The notes: generated from the letters alone by a model not told the origin. A stretch of 64,000 nucleotides of DNA from Anaerolineae bacterium (GCA_016930015.1 JAFGHR010000016.1:1-64000); one strand, 5' to 3'; positions 25,514 through 35,801 are shown, counted from the stretch's first letter. Numbers and translations are program-made.

Positions 25514-26539
25514 ATGATTCATCATTCGTCCGATCAAAAAACGAAACGGGGCGCTTTGATCGCGCTGTTCAAGCGCCATCGCTCACGGCTGCTGGTTTGG
25601 CTGCGGCTGGCTGTCACCGTCGGTTTATTAGCTTTTGTGTTCTCATTGGTAGCAGGCGAACAGGAACAAGTCGAAAGTGTCGATTGGACGCTGATCCCGT
25701 TGGCCTGGACGCTGATGCTGCTCAGCACGGCGGTAAAGTCCGTGCGCTGGGGGCTGCTGGTCCACCAGAGTCGAATGAATCTCCCTTTCCGCCGCTTGTT
25801 TGGCTCCTACCTGGTCGGCGCGTTTTTCAGCACCGTGCTGCCAACGTCGGTAGGCGGTGACGCGGTGCGAGCCGTCGATACGGCCAACGCAACCGGGCGC
25901 GGCGCCGACTCGACCTCGTCGGTATTGATCGAACGCGGCATCGGCCTGCTGGTCGTCATCGGCTCCGGCAGCATCTTTGCCATGTTCATGGACCGGGGCA
26001 CCGTACCGCTGCCGTTTGTGCTGCTGGTACACGCCATGTTTATCGGCAGCCTGGCCGGGATCGTGATGCTCCGCCAGGGGTGGTTGCTGGACACCATCAC
26101 AAAAAAGATGAGACGCTACCAGTTGGGCGGTGTCGCTGACAAGCTGCACCACCTTAACGAGGCGCTCTCCGAACACCTGGGCAGCCCGGTGATCCTGGTC
26201 AAAATGGTCGGGTTGTCGATCATCGCCAACGCGCTGACCATGGGCGCGACGTACCTGGTGCTGGTTGCCGTCACCGAACCGGCGCCGGTTTCCGCCTTTG
26301 TGCCCATGATCGCGCTGGCGACCACGGCGGAACTGATCCCGATCTCGATTGCTTCGCTGGGCGTCAAGGAATCGGCCTACGTGTTTTTCCTGGGACTCAT
26401 CAGCGTCGGCGGCGCTGAAGCCGGTATGCTGGCGATCATCATGCGCACGCTGACCTGGGGCCACGCGCTGTTGGGCGGCCTGATTTATCTGAACCGCACG
26501 ATGGGCAGCGCCTCTCAGGATCGCACCGCCCGTGCCTGA
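25514..26539 (+). CDS. Lysylphosphatidylglycerol synthase transmembrane/flippase-like protein (UPF0104)
   Basis: A 341-residue integral membrane protein with about eight helices. The family core is visible: VKSVRWGLLV (the K-x-x-R-W motif), YLVGAFFSTVLPTSVGGDAVRA (the conserved F-x-x-x-LP-x-x-x-GGD-x-R loop), SSVLIERGIGL, and IPISIASLGVKESAYVFFLGL (the P-x-s-x-gg-x-G-x-x-E-x motif). The soluble lysyl-transferase domain of MprF is absent, so only the flippase-like half is present. Such proteins usually move or bind polyprenyl or glycolipids. The ribosome binding site is weak (AGGA 13 bases upstream). It ends in a strong terminator. Confidence 0.88.
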   Translation: MIHHSSDQKTKRGALIALFKRHRSRLLVWLRLAVTVGLLAFVFSLVAGEQEQVESVDWTLIPLAWTLMLLSTAVKSVRWGLLVHQSRMNLPFRRLFGSYLVGAFFSTVLPTSVGGDAVRAVDTANATGRGADSTSSVLIERGIGLLVVIGSGSIFAMFMDRGTVPLPFVLLVHAMFIGSLAGIVMLRQGWLLDTITKKMRRYQLGGVADKLHHLNEALSEHLGSPVILVKMVGLSIIANALTMGATYLVLVAVTEPAPVSAFVPMIALATTAELIPISIASLGVKESAYVFFLGLISVGGAEAGMLAIIMRTLTWGHALLGGLIYLNRTMGSASQDRTARA

Positions 26540-26575
26540 CCGCACATAATATAAGCTGTTTTTATCTGGTTCATG

Positions 26576-26617
26576 TCCCTTACCCAAGCGATACCGGGTA
26601 AGGGATTTCATTTTTTG
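26576..26617 (+). terminator. Rho-independent terminator
   Basis: TCCCTTACCC (26576-26585) pairs perfectly with GGGTAAGGGA (26596-26605), followed by TTTCATTTTTTG. It ends the flippase-like gene. Confidence 0.9.
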
Positions 26618-26697
26618 CTTCTGACCGTACTCACCGCTACTCTTATCCACACGCAACACGCGATCAACGTAAGCCGAGCATTTAAAAAAGGTGCTGC

Positions 26698-27282
26698 ATG
26701 CTGACCAAACCAGTCAAAACCGCGCGGAAAGGTATCCGCATTGTCAACCACCGCCTGCGCACGCAGGGGCTGCGCACAACCTTGATCTGGATATACGGGC
26801 GCGGCGTGCCCAAACTGACCGGTGTGCCGCTGCTGCGCTACAGCCGCATCACGCCGACGGTGTACGTCGGGCCGCAGTACGGCCAGCGCGGCAAACGGCG
26901 GCTGGAAAACGCAGGTATTCACGCCGGTGTCAATTTGCGCACCGAGTTCGACGACGCTGTGCACGGTCTCGCGCTGGCGCATTACTGCCACCTGCCCACC
27001 GAGGACGATACCGCCCCGACCATTGAACACCTGGATGAGGGAGTCGCGTTTATGCAGCGCATGATCGCCGACGGGCAGAAAGTGTACATTCACTGCGCGG
27101 GTGGAGTCGGGCGCGCGCCAACCCTGGCCGCCGCGTACTTCATCCGCGAAGGGGTTACGCTTGACGCGGCGCTCGACCTGATCCGCCAGGCGCGGCCCTT
27201 CATTTTCATCACGCCGCCGCAAATGGCCTGCCTGCGCGAGTACGAAGCCACCTACCAACCGGCAAAAGCGAGCATGACATGA
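26698..27282 (+). CDS. Dual-specificity protein phosphatase family
   Basis: A 194-residue Cys-based phosphatase. The P-loop is [17 protein letters not shown] (H-C-x5-R with catalytic Cys and Arg). The general acid is probably the Asp in [10 protein letters not shown], upstream of the helix [15 protein letters not shown]. The N-terminal 45 residues are basic and precede [19 protein letters not shown], which resembles the start of the DSP fold. AAAAGG lies upstream of ATG. It overlaps the amidotransferase-like gene by four bases (ATGA), so the two are translationally coupled. The target could be a protein, phosphoinositide or RNA 5' end. A link to the Ser/Thr kinase at 1.4 kb is speculative. 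Confidence 0.87.
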   Translation: MLTKPVKTARKGIRIVNHRLRTQGLRTTLIWIYGRGVPKLTGVPLLRYSRITPTVYVGPQYGQRGKRRLENAGIHAGVNLRTEFDDAVHGLALAHYCHLPTEDDTAPTIEHLDEGVAFMQRMIADGQKVYIHCAGGVGRAPTLAAAYFIREGVTLDAALDLIRQARPFIFITPPQMACLREYEATYQPAKASMT

Positions 27283-27977
27283 AAATCGCCATTTCGATGA
27301 ACATCCACCAGAAAAAAGAGCCGTTTGACTTTCTGCGGCACGCGTATGTTGCCTATTTTCAAAACATGGGCCTGCTGCCGGTGCTGGTGCCGAACGCGAT
27401 TGCGGACCCGGTGGGGTATGTGACGGCGCTCGGTGTGGATGCGATCGTGCTGCCAGGTGGCGGTGATATCGCGCCGCACCGTTATAACCAGGAACCGGCC
27501 AGCGCACAGTCCGTATCCGAGCTGCGCGATCAAACGGAGGCCAGCCTGATGCAGCTTGCCGTCGAACACCGCCTGCCCGTGATCGCAATCTGCCGGGGCA
27601 TGCAGTTCGTGAACGTGTTTTTTGGCGGTGGACTGGTGCAGGACATCCCAACCACGATCCCCGGTGCGCTCGATCACACCACCGAGGGCGGCACACACCC
27701 GGTCACGATCAGCGACGAACGGATCGCGGGCGTGCTGGGCCGCCACCATATCACGGTCAACACACACCATCACCAGGCCGTGACCGGCGATACGATCAGT
27801 CCGGTTCTGGACGTGTTCGCCGTATCGGAGGCCGACGGCGTGATCGAGGGTGTGCTGCATCCCACCTTGCCGATCCTTGGCGTGCAGTGGCACCCGGAAC
27901 GCCCAAGCCCATCGATTGACACCGATCTGGTATTGATCCGCGCTGCGCTGAATCGCGCGTTCTGGACTACCAGCTAA
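27279..27977 (+). CDS. Class I glutamine amidotransferase-like hydrolase (gamma-glutamyl-GABA hydrolase type)
   Basis: A 232-residue peptidase C26-type enzyme. The catalytic triad is visible: Cys in [16 protein letters not shown], and His and Glu in [26 protein letters not shown] is the oxyanion-region motif of PuuD-like hydrolases, and VNTHHHQAV is also family-typical. These enzymes release glutamate from gamma-glutamyl amides such as gamma-glutamyl-GABA. No other putrescine-degradation gene is near, so the exact substrate is unknown. It is coupled to the phosphatase gene by a four-base overlap. Confidence 0.9.
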   Translation: MKIAISMNIHQKKEPFDFLRHAYVAYFQNMGLLPVLVPNAIADPVGYVTALGVDAIVLPGGGDIAPHRYNQEPASAQSVSELRDQTEASLMQLAVEHRLPVIAICRGMQFVNVFFGGGLVQDIPTTIPGALDHTTEGGTHPVTISDERIAGVLGRHHITVNTHHHQAVTGDTISPVLDVFAVSEADGVIEGVLHPTLPILGVQWHPERPSPSIDTDLVLIRAALNRAFWTTS

Positions 27978-28023
27978 ATATCGTCAGCGGCAGCGCTGCT
28001 GCTCACAGTTTAGAAGAAGCCAT

Positions 28024-28848
28024 ATGAACAAAACACACCCTACACCCTACCCGGAGCTTAATATCGTCCTGCGGGATTTAGTCAGCAGCATACAGTCGGC
28101 CCTGGGCAGTAATTTTACCGGCGCCTACCTGCAAGGTTCGTTCGCGGTGGGTGATTTTGACGAGTGCAGCGACGTTGACTTCATCGTTGCCATCGAGGAC
28201 GACCTGTCCGACGATCAGGTCCAGGCGCTGCAAGTCATGCACGAGCGTATTTTTTGCCTTGATATCGCGTGGGCGCAGCACCTCGAAGGTTCCTATTTCC
28301 CGAAAAACATCCTGCGGGACTATACCCACAGCGGCAGCCTGGTCTGGTATCTCGATCACGGCAGCCGCTCACTGATACGATCCGAGCACTGTAATACAAT
28401 CCTGGTGCGGTGGGTGGTCCGTGAAAACGGAGTCACGCTGGCCGGACCTGCGCCGGTAACGCTGGTCGATCCGATCCCGGTCGAAGCGCTGCGCCGGGAT
28501 ATCCTGGCGACGATTGTAAACTGGGGCCGCGAGATTCTGGACGATTCCGAGCATTTCAACAACCGGTTTTATCAAGGCTTCATCGTGTTGAGTTACTGCC
28601 GCATGCTGCACGACCTGCGGCGGGGATGCCCCGGCTCCAAGCTGGCGGGTGCGGAATGGGCCAAAGCCAACCTGGACCCGTCCTGGTCGGGACTCATCGA
28701 CCGGACATGGGCCACCCGCCCGGACCCGGCGACTTCCGTGCACACGCGTCCCGATCCAGCCGATTTTCAAGCGACGCTGGCCTTCGTCCGGTATGTGATC
28801 CGGGAAAGTTTGGAGTACGCAGCGGAAATCAATTTGCCGCAGCCGTAA
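28024..28848 (+). CDS. AadA-like nucleotidyltransferase
   Basis: A 274-residue protein with a polymerase-beta-type nucleotidyltransferase domain. AYLQGSFAVGDFDECSDVDFIV gives the GS-x(n)-SDxD metal-binding motif at about residues 37-58. A C-terminal helical domain (about 160-270) resembles the DUF4111 region of aminoglycoside adenylyltransferases, with NWGREILDD and GFIVLSYCRMLHDL. It may adenylylate a small hydroxylated compound. Genuine resistance activity cannot be claimed from sequence. The ribosome binding site is poor (GAAGAAG). It is convergent with the large TPR gene 35 bases downstream. Confidence 0.82.
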   Translation: MNKTHPTPYPELNIVLRDLVSSIQSALGSNFTGAYLQGSFAVGDFDECSDVDFIVAIEDDLSDDQVQALQVMHERIFCLDIAWAQHLEGSYFPKNILRDYTHSGSLVWYLDHGSRSLIRSEHCNTILVRWVVRENGVTLAGPAPVTLVDPIPVEALRRDILATIVNWGREILDDSEHFNNRFYQGFIVLSYCRMLHDLRRGCPGSKLAGAEWAKANLDPSWSGLIDRTWATRPDPATSVHTRPDPADFQATLAFVRYVIRESLEYAAEINLPQP

Positions 28849-28883
28849 CCCGTGCGGGCGGGATGGTTGGCTGGCCCCGGCAC

Positions 28884-31800
28884 TTACTCCGGCGGGGCGT
28901 TTTCTGGCGGTGCTTCGTCCTCGGACGAAACCTCACCCTCCGGTAAAACCTCATCTTCTGATGAGGCGCCATCTTCCAACGAGCGCGTGACCTGTTCGAT
29001 CACCCATAACAGGTTGGGATTCTGCACGGCATTCAGCGCGGCGCCGCAGGCTAACTGCGCCGCCTGGATATCGCTGTCGTCCTGGGCACGCACCGCCGCC
29101 GCGAGCCACGCCAGCGCCTGACAATCCGGTTCCGGGTCGTTGGGGTCCAGGTCATCCAGGCGTGATTGCAGCACGTCCAGCAGGCCGCGGATCGTGTCGG
29201 CGCTTTGCTCCGGCTGGCTCAGCCCGGCATACGTGCGCGCGATGAGCGCATAAATGAACGCCTGGTCCTTGAGCGCGGCGTCATCACTGCGATCGAGCAG
29301 CGCCAGGGACTGCTGCGCCGCCTGGAGCGTGGCCCGCCGCCGTTCCAACTCGTCGAGCGTGTCGCGCAGGTCTTCGGATGCGCGCCGCGCCAGGTTCGCG
29401 TAAACCGTCACTTTCTGGTAAAACGCCGCCGCCTTTTCGAGATCACCCGCCGCGCGATGGGTATCCGCTATGGCTTGCAGCGTGGCGCTGATCCGGTCAT
29501 CGCTGCGCGGGGCAAAATCACTTTCGATGGCAAGCGCATCCCCCAGCGCCTTGTGCGCGGATTCGGACTCGCCGTTTTCACGGTACAGGCGCCCCAGCGT
29601 GCGGAGCGTGTCGGCGCACGCGATCGGTTGCAGGTTCTGGTCCATGTAGACCAGGCTTTCGTGATAGCGCGTAATGCTGGCCGAGCGATCACCGCGTGCC
29701 TCGTGCACCACGGCTAACATTTGAAGTGTCTTCACCAGGCGTGCATTTGACTGTTGGGACTGCGCTTTTTCGGCGCTGAGCGCATTTTCCAGCGGTTTGA
29801 CCGCCTCATCATGACGCCCGGCAGCGTGCAGGGTTTCGCCCAGGGCGCGCCATGTCGCCGCCGCGGGCACGGTGCCCGGCGTGTGATGGCGCAGCGCTTC
29901 GCGGAACGTGCGTTCGGCCTCAGCGGTATGATCCTGGCTGCGGAACGCTTCCGCGATGGCGTGATACGTCAGCGCGATTTCCAGCGGCGACTGGTCCGGC
30001 AGTTCCCGCGAGATATCGAGCGCTTCGGTCCAGGCCGTGCGGGCGTCGTCGTAGCGCTCCAACTGCGCATAGGCCCGGCCCAGGTTGCGCAGCGTGTTGG
30101 CCCGTTCGCGGATAAAAAACGGCGCCGACTGGCACGCCAGCGCTTCTTCATAACGCCGGATCGCGGGGGCAATACGCCCGGCGTCGCGGTGCAGGTCCGC
30201 CAGTTCGCACAATACCTCGCCTAACTCGCGGTCGTCGCCCCACTCGCGGACATGATCACACGTTTGTTCGTACAGCGTGACCGCTTCCTGGTCATCGCCC
30301 AACGCCGCCGTCACGCGGGCCAGCCGGTGTAAGATATCCTGCTGCTGGCGCGGCGCTTCGGCCCGCTCCAATACGTTTAAGGCGCGCCGGTAGACGCGGG
30401 CGGCTTCGGCAAGCTGGCCCTGCGACTCGTGCGTCTGGCCCAGGTGACTCAACACGTCCGCCGTGTGCGTGGCGCTGACACCCCGCACCTCGCGCAGCAT
30501 CACCAGCGCATCTTCATACACACCGATCGCCTCGGCATAACGGTTCAGCCCGCCGAGTGTGTGCGCCAGCGTGGTCAGGATGCGGGCTGCCACGTCGGGA
30601 TAATCCCCGCGATCGATCAGGTCCAGCGCGGCGCGGTAGCTGGTAATGGCGTCGGACGGCTGCCCTAATTCGAGCAGCACATCACCGCACGCTTCATGCA
30701 AACGACCCTGGCGGTGTTCGTCCGGTTCATCGACCAGTGCCGCCTGAAAGTGTTCCAGCACCTGCGACAGATCGCCTAATTGACGGTAGCCGGTGCCGGT
30801 CAGGTCGTGCGCCAGTGCGCGCGTTGGCCGGTCAACCGGGACCCCTGGCGCCAGCAGCGGGTCCAGCGTCAGGATCGCGTCTTCGGACCGGTCCAACGCC
30901 ATGTAGACCGCCCCCAGGTCACGGCGGGCAGCCCAGGCCGCGAGCGTATCCGGGAAAAACCGGTCGGCGGTAAACAGCGCCCGCTCTGCCGCATCGATCA
31001 CGGCTCCGGCCTGACCTTCGGCCAGCAGCGAACGTACCGCCAGCCCTAACGCCAGCACACGGATCGCCGGGCGGGGATCGTTGGCCGCTTCGTCGGCACG
31101 CACCACCAGCACACGCGTCCACTCGGCAGTGGATTGCGTAGCCCGGATGGGCCGCTGCATGGTTTGCTGGGTGCGCGCGCGCACCGTCTGGGCAAAGCCG
31201 ATTTGCAGCAGGTCGGGCTGCGGCTGGCGGCTGAGATGGTCGAGAATCTCCTGAGTCACGTCCAGCGCCGCCGCAAAACGCCCACCTTCCATCAACGCGC
31301 GGTGCATGGCAAGCTGCGTGACCAGGTAACCATGCGGATCGCCTGCCGGATTCTTGTGTGTGAGCGCGCGGCGGTAGTTGGCGATCGCGCGGTCTACGCT
31401 GTCGGTCAGGCGGTACAGGTCGGCCAGGTGGTGCAGCGCCACGCCGATCCGGTTTTCGTCACGGTCGGGCATGGCCTGCGCGTGTTCGACCTCGCTCGTA
31501 AACGCATCACGCGCGCCGTTGAGATCGTCCATAGCCCACAGCGCACGCCCTAACGTGCGGTAGGCGTCGGCGCAGTCGCCGGGCGCTTCGACCTGTCCCA
31601 GGTAACCGAGCGCCTCGCGGGCCGTTTCAGCAGCGCCGGACGCGTCACCGCCCACCAGGATCACCGCCGCGATCAGGCGCAGTGTGCGGCCCAGGCGTAA
31701 CGGGTCGGGAGGACTGCCCGCCCGCTCACAGGCGAGCGCTTCGTCCAGCGCATCACGGGCGGCGTCACGCTGCCCACTCGACGCCAGCGCCGCCCCCAAC

Positions 31801-34055
31801 CCGCGCAGAATCTTGGCGCGTGCAGCGCGGTGATCGTCCGGACCGGGTGTGTCGGCGTTTTCAGCCTCGAACCCGGCCAGCGCTAACTTATAACCCTGGA
31901 TGGCCTGATCGGTGTAACCCTGCAAATGGACGATCTGCGCGCGCAGACTCGCGGACGCCGGATCATCCTGGTCCTTGATCGCGTCCAGCGCGTCGGCATA
32001 CGCCCCGGCCAATACAAACGTTTCGGCCCGCAGGTAACCGGAGGCGTGTTCGGCCCGCGCCATCTCGGTTACGGCGGCGTCAAAACTGCCCTGGTCGCGG
32101 AGCGTGATCGCGCGTTCGAGATGCGCTTCGGGCGCGTCGTCCAGCACGTCGAGCGCGTCATTCAAGCGGCCCATGTGACGGTACACGCGCGCCAATCCGC
32201 GCCGCACCACGCTTAACGACGGTTCAGCGCCCAGGTTATACAGCAGTTCGGCGGCTTCGAGCAGGGCTTCAGCGGCCTGAGTGTGCCGCCCGTTGAGATC
32301 GTACAGACGCGCCAGCGCGACCAGCGTTTCAGATACCGCGTGCCCGCTGTCGTGGGTGCGCCGGATCGCCAGGGCACGGTTTAACGCTTCTTCGGCAGCA
32401 TACGCGGCGCCCTGCGCGGTCAATTCCAGGCCGTAGTGCGTCAGATTGGCGGCTTCGGCGCGGGGACCGCTGAGCACGGGCGGCGCGTCGTCCACGGGCG
32501 GATTACCGCCCGCATCGTCCGGCGGCAGCCCGCCCGGCACGTAATCCCGCACGTAATCACGCAGCGCATCACACAGCGCAGCATACTGGGTTTTCGACCC
32601 GTGCTGGTCGGCCATATCACGGGCATAAAACAGGCTGGTTTCCGCCCGGTACAGGGCTAATGCGCAATCCTCAGCGCTGTCATTTTCGTCAGCCTCTTCT
32701 GGCGTATACGACCGCGCCAGGCGCAGCGCCCAGGCGCGCATGTGTTTGCCGGTGGCGCGGCGTCCGGCATGGTGATCGATCACTGCCGCGCGCGCATACG
32801 CGACCGGGTGCATGATGTAACGCGCCGGATCGCGGTGATCGCGCTGCACAAGGCCGTAATCGATCAGCGCCGTCAGCCCCCGGCGGCAGGCTAACGCGCT
32901 GCCTACGCGCGAAGCTGCCCGCAGGCCCTCAAAGGGGGCACCGTCCGGCGGAAACGCGCCAAACGCCTCGAACAAGCGGCGGTAATCGCCCGGCAGCGCG
33001 TCAACTGATACGTCAAGCGCACGGTTCAGGCTGGCGGCGGATTCGTCACTGCCGGACATGAACGCCTCATCGCTGGCGGCATCCGGCGGCAGATCATCCG
33101 GCCCACCGGGTGAATCATCAGTGTCAGAGTCCGCGTTATCTTGTTCCAGCACCAGCACACGTTCCAACTCGTCGAGTGTCAGGCCGTCGCGGCGCATGAT
33201 CTGCCCGGCCAACATCAGCGCGTAGGGATGGTTGCCGAGCATGTGTGCGACGCGCAAAAGCTGCCCGCGCATCTGGCGTGTATCCTCGATGGCCGCGAAC
33301 ACCGCCAGGGCGTCAACGGCGGCGGTATCATCCAACGCGCGCAGGGTGATAACCCCTTCGGGATCGTCCGGCACCGGCTCGTCGGGATCGGGGATTTGGG
33401 GCGCGGTTTCGAGCGCGGCCAGCACGTGCGGCGTCAGGTCGATCAGGTCGTCCAGGATCGTGTCGCCGGGCATCACGTTATCCACGATCAGCAGCGTGTG
33501 CTCGTCGAGCCGGTCGCGCAGCCAGCCGCGCCGCGCCGCCGGATCGGGTTCCGCCAGGACGTGCGGCATATTCAACGCCAGCGCGAGCGTCTGGTCCAAC
33601 CGGGCGGGCCGGTCGATCCACCAGACGCGGCGGAAACGCTGGCGCGTGCGCTGGTGGTTGGCAAGGGCGGCCAGCAGCGTTGTTTTGCCTACTCCGGCCT
33701 CGCCGCACACGCGCACCGGGTGCCCGGACAGCAGCGGGCGCAAAATACGCTCCTGGGCGTCACTGCGCCCCAGTAAAGCGGGCGGGCGCGGCGGCGGCAC
33801 CAGTGACTCGCGTGCCGCGTCTGTGACGGCCTGCACCGGGCGCGGGTACCAGCGCGGTTCGAGCACGGGCAGCGGGTCTTCGGGCAGGGGTTCGGGTGTT
33901 TCCAGGCGAAAGGGCGCCGCATTCAGCCGGGCCGGATCGTGCACAATCGGCACGTCGAGCAGCGCTTCCGTCAGTTCCAGAAATTCAGCGGTACGGAAGC
34001 CCGGCAACGCAGGCGTAAAATCAGGTAGTGTGATCGGGTCCTGTTGGTCAGTCAT
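28884..34055 (-). CDS. Giant STAND NTPase with TPR superhelix
   Basis: A 1,723-residue cytoplasmic protein. After about 95 variable residues, an NB-ARC/AAA-type NTPase begins at LLGRSDAQERIL. Walker A is VCGEAGVGKTTLLAALA, Walker B is HTLLIVDNV. A winged-helix-like region follows (DYRRLFEAFGAFPPDG, LTALIDYGLVQRDHRDPARY). From about residue 560 to 1,690 there is a nearly continuous array of some 25 TPR/Kinesin-light-chain-like repeats (for example ADVLSHLGQTHESQGQLAEA). The tail is acidic and repetitive (SSEDEVLPEGEVSSEDEAPP). Such ATPases sense a ligand on the repeats and oligomerise. No N-terminal effector domain is recognisable. The start at 34055 has only a weak ribosome binding site; the frame is open to 34268, but that part is low-complexity. 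Confidence 0.85.
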   Translation of the reverse strand: MTDQQDPITLPDFTPALPGFRTAEFLELTEALLDVPIVHDPARLNAAPFRLETPEPLPEDPLPVLEPRWYPRPVQAVTDAARESLVPPPRPPALLGRSDAQERILRPLLSGHPVRVCGEAGVGKTTLLAALANHQRTRQRFRRVWWIDRPARLDQTLALALNMPHVLAEPDPAARRGWLRDRLDEHTLLIVDNVMPGDTILDDLIDLTPHVLAALETAPQIPDPDEPVPDDPEGVITLRALDDTAAVDALAVFAAIEDTRQMRGQLLRVAHMLGNHPYALMLAGQIMRRDGLTLDELERVLVLEQDNADSDTDDSPGGPDDLPPDAASDEAFMSGSDESAASLNRALDVSVDALPGDYRRLFEAFGAFPPDGAPFEGLRAASRVGSALACRRGLTALIDYGLVQRDHRDPARYIMHPVAYARAAVIDHHAGRRATGKHMRAWALRLARSYTPEEADENDSAEDCALALYRAETSLFYARDMADQHGSKTQYAALCDALRDYVRDYVPGGLPPDDAGGNPPVDDAPPVLSGPRAEAANLTHYGLELTAQGAAYAAEEALNRALAIRRTHDSGHAVSETLVALARLYDLNGRHTQAAEALLEAAELLYNLGAEPSLSVVRRGLARVYRHMGRLNDALDVLDDAPEAHLERAITLRDQGSFDAAVTEMARAEHASGYLRAETFVLAGAYADALDAIKDQDDPASASLRAQIVHLQGYTDQAIQGYKLALAGFEAENADTPGPDDHRAARAKILRGLGAALASSGQRDAARDALDEALACERAGSPPDPLRLGRTLRLIAAVILVGGDASGAAETAREALGYLGQVEAPGDCADAYRTLGRALWAMDDLNGARDAFTSEVEHAQAMPDRDENRIGVALHHLADLYRLTDSVDRAIANYRRALTHKNPAGDPHGYLVTQLAMHRALMEGGRFAAALDVTQEILDHLSRQPQPDLLQIGFAQTVRARTQQTMQRPIRATQSTAEWTRVLVVRADEAANDPRPAIRVLALGLAVRSLLAEGQAGAVIDAAERALFTADRFFPDTLAAWAARRDLGAVYMALDRSEDAILTLDPLLAPGVPVDRPTRALAHDLTGTGYRQLGDLSQVLEHFQAALVDEPDEHRQGRLHEACGDVLLELGQPSDAITSYRAALDLIDRGDYPDVAARILTTLAHTLGGLNRYAEAIGVYEDALVMLREVRGVSATHTADVLSHLGQTHESQGQLAEAARVYRRALNVLERAEAPRQQQDILHRLARVTAALGDDQEAVTLYEQTCDHVREWGDDRELGEVLCELADLHRDAGRIAPAIRRYEEALACQSAPFFIRERANTLRNLGRAYAQLERYDDARTAWTEALDISRELPDQSPLEIALTYHAIAEAFRSQDHTAEAERTFREALRHHTPGTVPAAATWRALGETLHAAGRHDEAVKPLENALSAEKAQSQQSNARLVKTLQMLAVVHEARGDRSASITRYHESLVYMDQNLQPIACADTLRTLGRLYRENGESESAHKALGDALAIESDFAPRSDDRISATLQAIADTHRAAGDLEKAAAFYQKVTVYANLARRASEDLRDTLDELERRRATLQAAQQSLALLDRSDDAALKDQAFIYALIARTYAGLSQPEQSADTIRGLLDVLQSRLDDLDPNDPEPDCQALAWLAAAVRAQDDSDIQAAQLACGAALNAVQNPNLLWVIEQVTRSLEDGASSEDEVLPEGEVSSEDEAPPENAPPE

Positions 34056-34324
34056 AACCGGGGATTGTAGATGCAGGCGGAGGGTTGTGCAACTTGACTT
34101 TTGGGCCATCACCGGGCAGCGGACAAACACCTGCCCGCCGCCGCCGCCCACCTGACGCACAACACACGGTATGAGTACGCATCCCCCCTGGTTGGGCCAT
34201 GCTCCGCCAAAAGTGTAACGTCCGGCCTTATAATATAGATAAGAACACTGGCGACGCATGGTGTGCATCGATGGGCATCAACCGAACACACATCCGTCCG
34301 AACATGTAATGAGGGGTGATTACC

Positions 34325-35785
34325 ATGAAACGGTTCATGATCATTTCCGGCCTGCTCGCGCTCGCGGTAGCTGCTGGATGGGCCGGTGCGCCAACCCGAT
34401 CCGCCGCTGCTCAAACCGGCGTGACGTGGTCGGTCGAATACTACAATAACGTCAATTTGCTGCCCCCGGCGGTGTATACTGCGCAGGTGCCGAGCGTGGG
34501 CATCGAGTGGACGCCTAACGGCCCGGCTGCCAATGTGACCGCCGATTACTTCTCGGCGCGGTGGACCAGCGTGCAGACGCTCAGCGCCGGGACCTACCGG
34601 GTCAGCGCCAAAGCCGATGACGGCGTGCGCGTGATCGTTGACGGCACCACGTTGATCAACGAGTTTCACGTATCCAGCGGCCTGACGTATACGGCAGACG
34701 TGATAGTCGGCGCGGGCCAGCATACGATCGTGGTCGATTATTACGAGGGTGACGGGCTGGCTTACCTGTGGTTTGACATGGTCCAGCTCGGTGTAACGCC
34801 TACCCCGGTGCCGAGCACCGCGACCGCGATCGCGACCGTGACGGCCTCGTTTTTGAACGTGCGCGACACACCCAGCGCGGTCAACGGCGCGATCCTGACC
34901 AAGATTCGCGGTGGCGAAACTTACGCGATCGTGGGGCGCAACGCCGACAGCTCGTGGTGGCAGCTTTACGTCAACGGCATAAACGGCTGGGCGAGTGGGC
35001 GTTATCTGAGTGTCGTCAACACGCAAAACGTACCCATCACCGACGGCTCGACATCCGTGCCGATCACCGTGATGCTCACCGCCCGGCTGAATCTGAACAT
35101 GCGCAGCGGGCCGGGCCTGACGTATGCGGTCGTGGGCTGGCTGCCGGTCTACCAGAGCGCAGACGTGATCGGGCGTAACGCCGCTAACACGTGGTGGCAG
35201 ATTACGTATGGCGGCGTAACCGGCTGGGTCAGCGGCGTATACACCAACCTGCAAGCGGGCACCAACATCAACCAGATTCCGATCACAGATGGCTCGGCAG
35301 CGCCCACGCCGGGCGTGATCAGCGTCACCGCCAACCTGAATCTGAATATGCGCAGCGGGCCGGGCGTGGAATACGGTGTCGTGGGTTGGCTGCCGGGCGG
35401 CACCAGCGCCCAGGTGACCGGGCGCAACGTCGCGAATACATGGTGGCAGATCTCGTACAGCGGCGTGACCGGCTGGATCAGCGGGGGCTACTCCACGCTC
35501 CAGGCCGGGGCCGACGTCAACCAGATTCCGATCACGTGGGGCACGCCTACGCCAGCGGCGATCATGCTCACCGCCCAGCTTAACCTGAACATGCGCAGCG
35601 GGCCGAGCGTAGGTTATGCGGTCGTGGGCTGGCTGCCGGTCGGGCAGAGCGCCCAGGTGATCGGGCGCAGTCCAACCACCGGCTGGTGGCAGATCACGTA
35701 CAACGGCGTAACCGGCTGGGTCAGCGGGCGTTACACGGCGCTGCAAGCCGGGATCGACGCCAACCAGATTCCGATCACCGGGTAA
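34325..35785 (+). CDS. Secreted PA14-like and four-SH3b-repeat protein
   Basis: A 486-residue exported protein. The signal peptide is 1-30 (LLALAVAAGWAGAPTRSAAAQ). A PA14-like beta domain covers about 35-150, with YYNNVNLLPPAVYT, FSARWTSVQTLSAGTYRVSA, DDGVRVIVDG and HTIVVDYYEGDGLAYLWFD. Four SH3b repeats follow. The first is divergent (FLNVRDTPSAVNGAI). The other three are nearly identical, each starting LNLNMRSGP and ending GW(V/I)SG-Y--LQAG, with NQIPIT spacers. Both modules typically bind glycans or cell wall. GAGGGG lies about eight bases before the start. TATAAT at 34229-34234 may be its -10. Confidence 0.88.
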   Translation: MKRFMIISGLLALAVAAGWAGAPTRSAAAQTGVTWSVEYYNNVNLLPPAVYTAQVPSVGIEWTPNGPAANVTADYFSARWTSVQTLSAGTYRVSAKADDGVRVIVDGTTLINEFHVSSGLTYTADVIVGAGQHTIVVDYYEGDGLAYLWFDMVQLGVTPTPVPSTATAIATVTASFLNVRDTPSAVNGAILTKIRGGETYAIVGRNADSSWWQLYVNGINGWASGRYLSVVNTQNVPITDGSTSVPITVMLTARLNLNMRSGPGLTYAVVGWLPVYQSADVIGRNAANTWWQITYGGVTGWVSGVYTNLQAGTNINQIPITDGSAAPTPGVISVTANLNLNMRSGPGVEYGVVGWLPGGTSAQVTGRNVANTWWQISYSGVTGWISGGYSTLQAGADVNQIPITWGTPTPAAIMLTAQLNLNMRSGPSVGYAVVGWLPVGQSAQVIGRSPTTGWWQITYNGVTGWVSGRYTALQAGIDANQIPITG

Positions 35786-35801
35786 TACGCAGTGATATCA
35801 T

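Noticed and set aside
25643-26659. Long minus-strand frame opposite the flippase-like gene
   Set aside because: The plus-strand product has clear family motifs and helices; the antisense translation is Gln/Arg/His-rich with no motif.
26698-27282. Phosphatase partner of the Ser/Thr kinase at 1.4 kb
   Set aside because: They are 25 kb apart with no shared operon; nothing in the sequence links them.
28024-28848. Antibiotic resistance gene
   Set aside because: The nucleotidyltransferase motif is clear but substrate specificity cannot be read from sequence, so resistance is not claimed.
34056-34268. N-terminal extension of the STAND ATPase
   Set aside because: The extra residues are low-complexity (poly-Gly run) and extend into the divergent promoter region.
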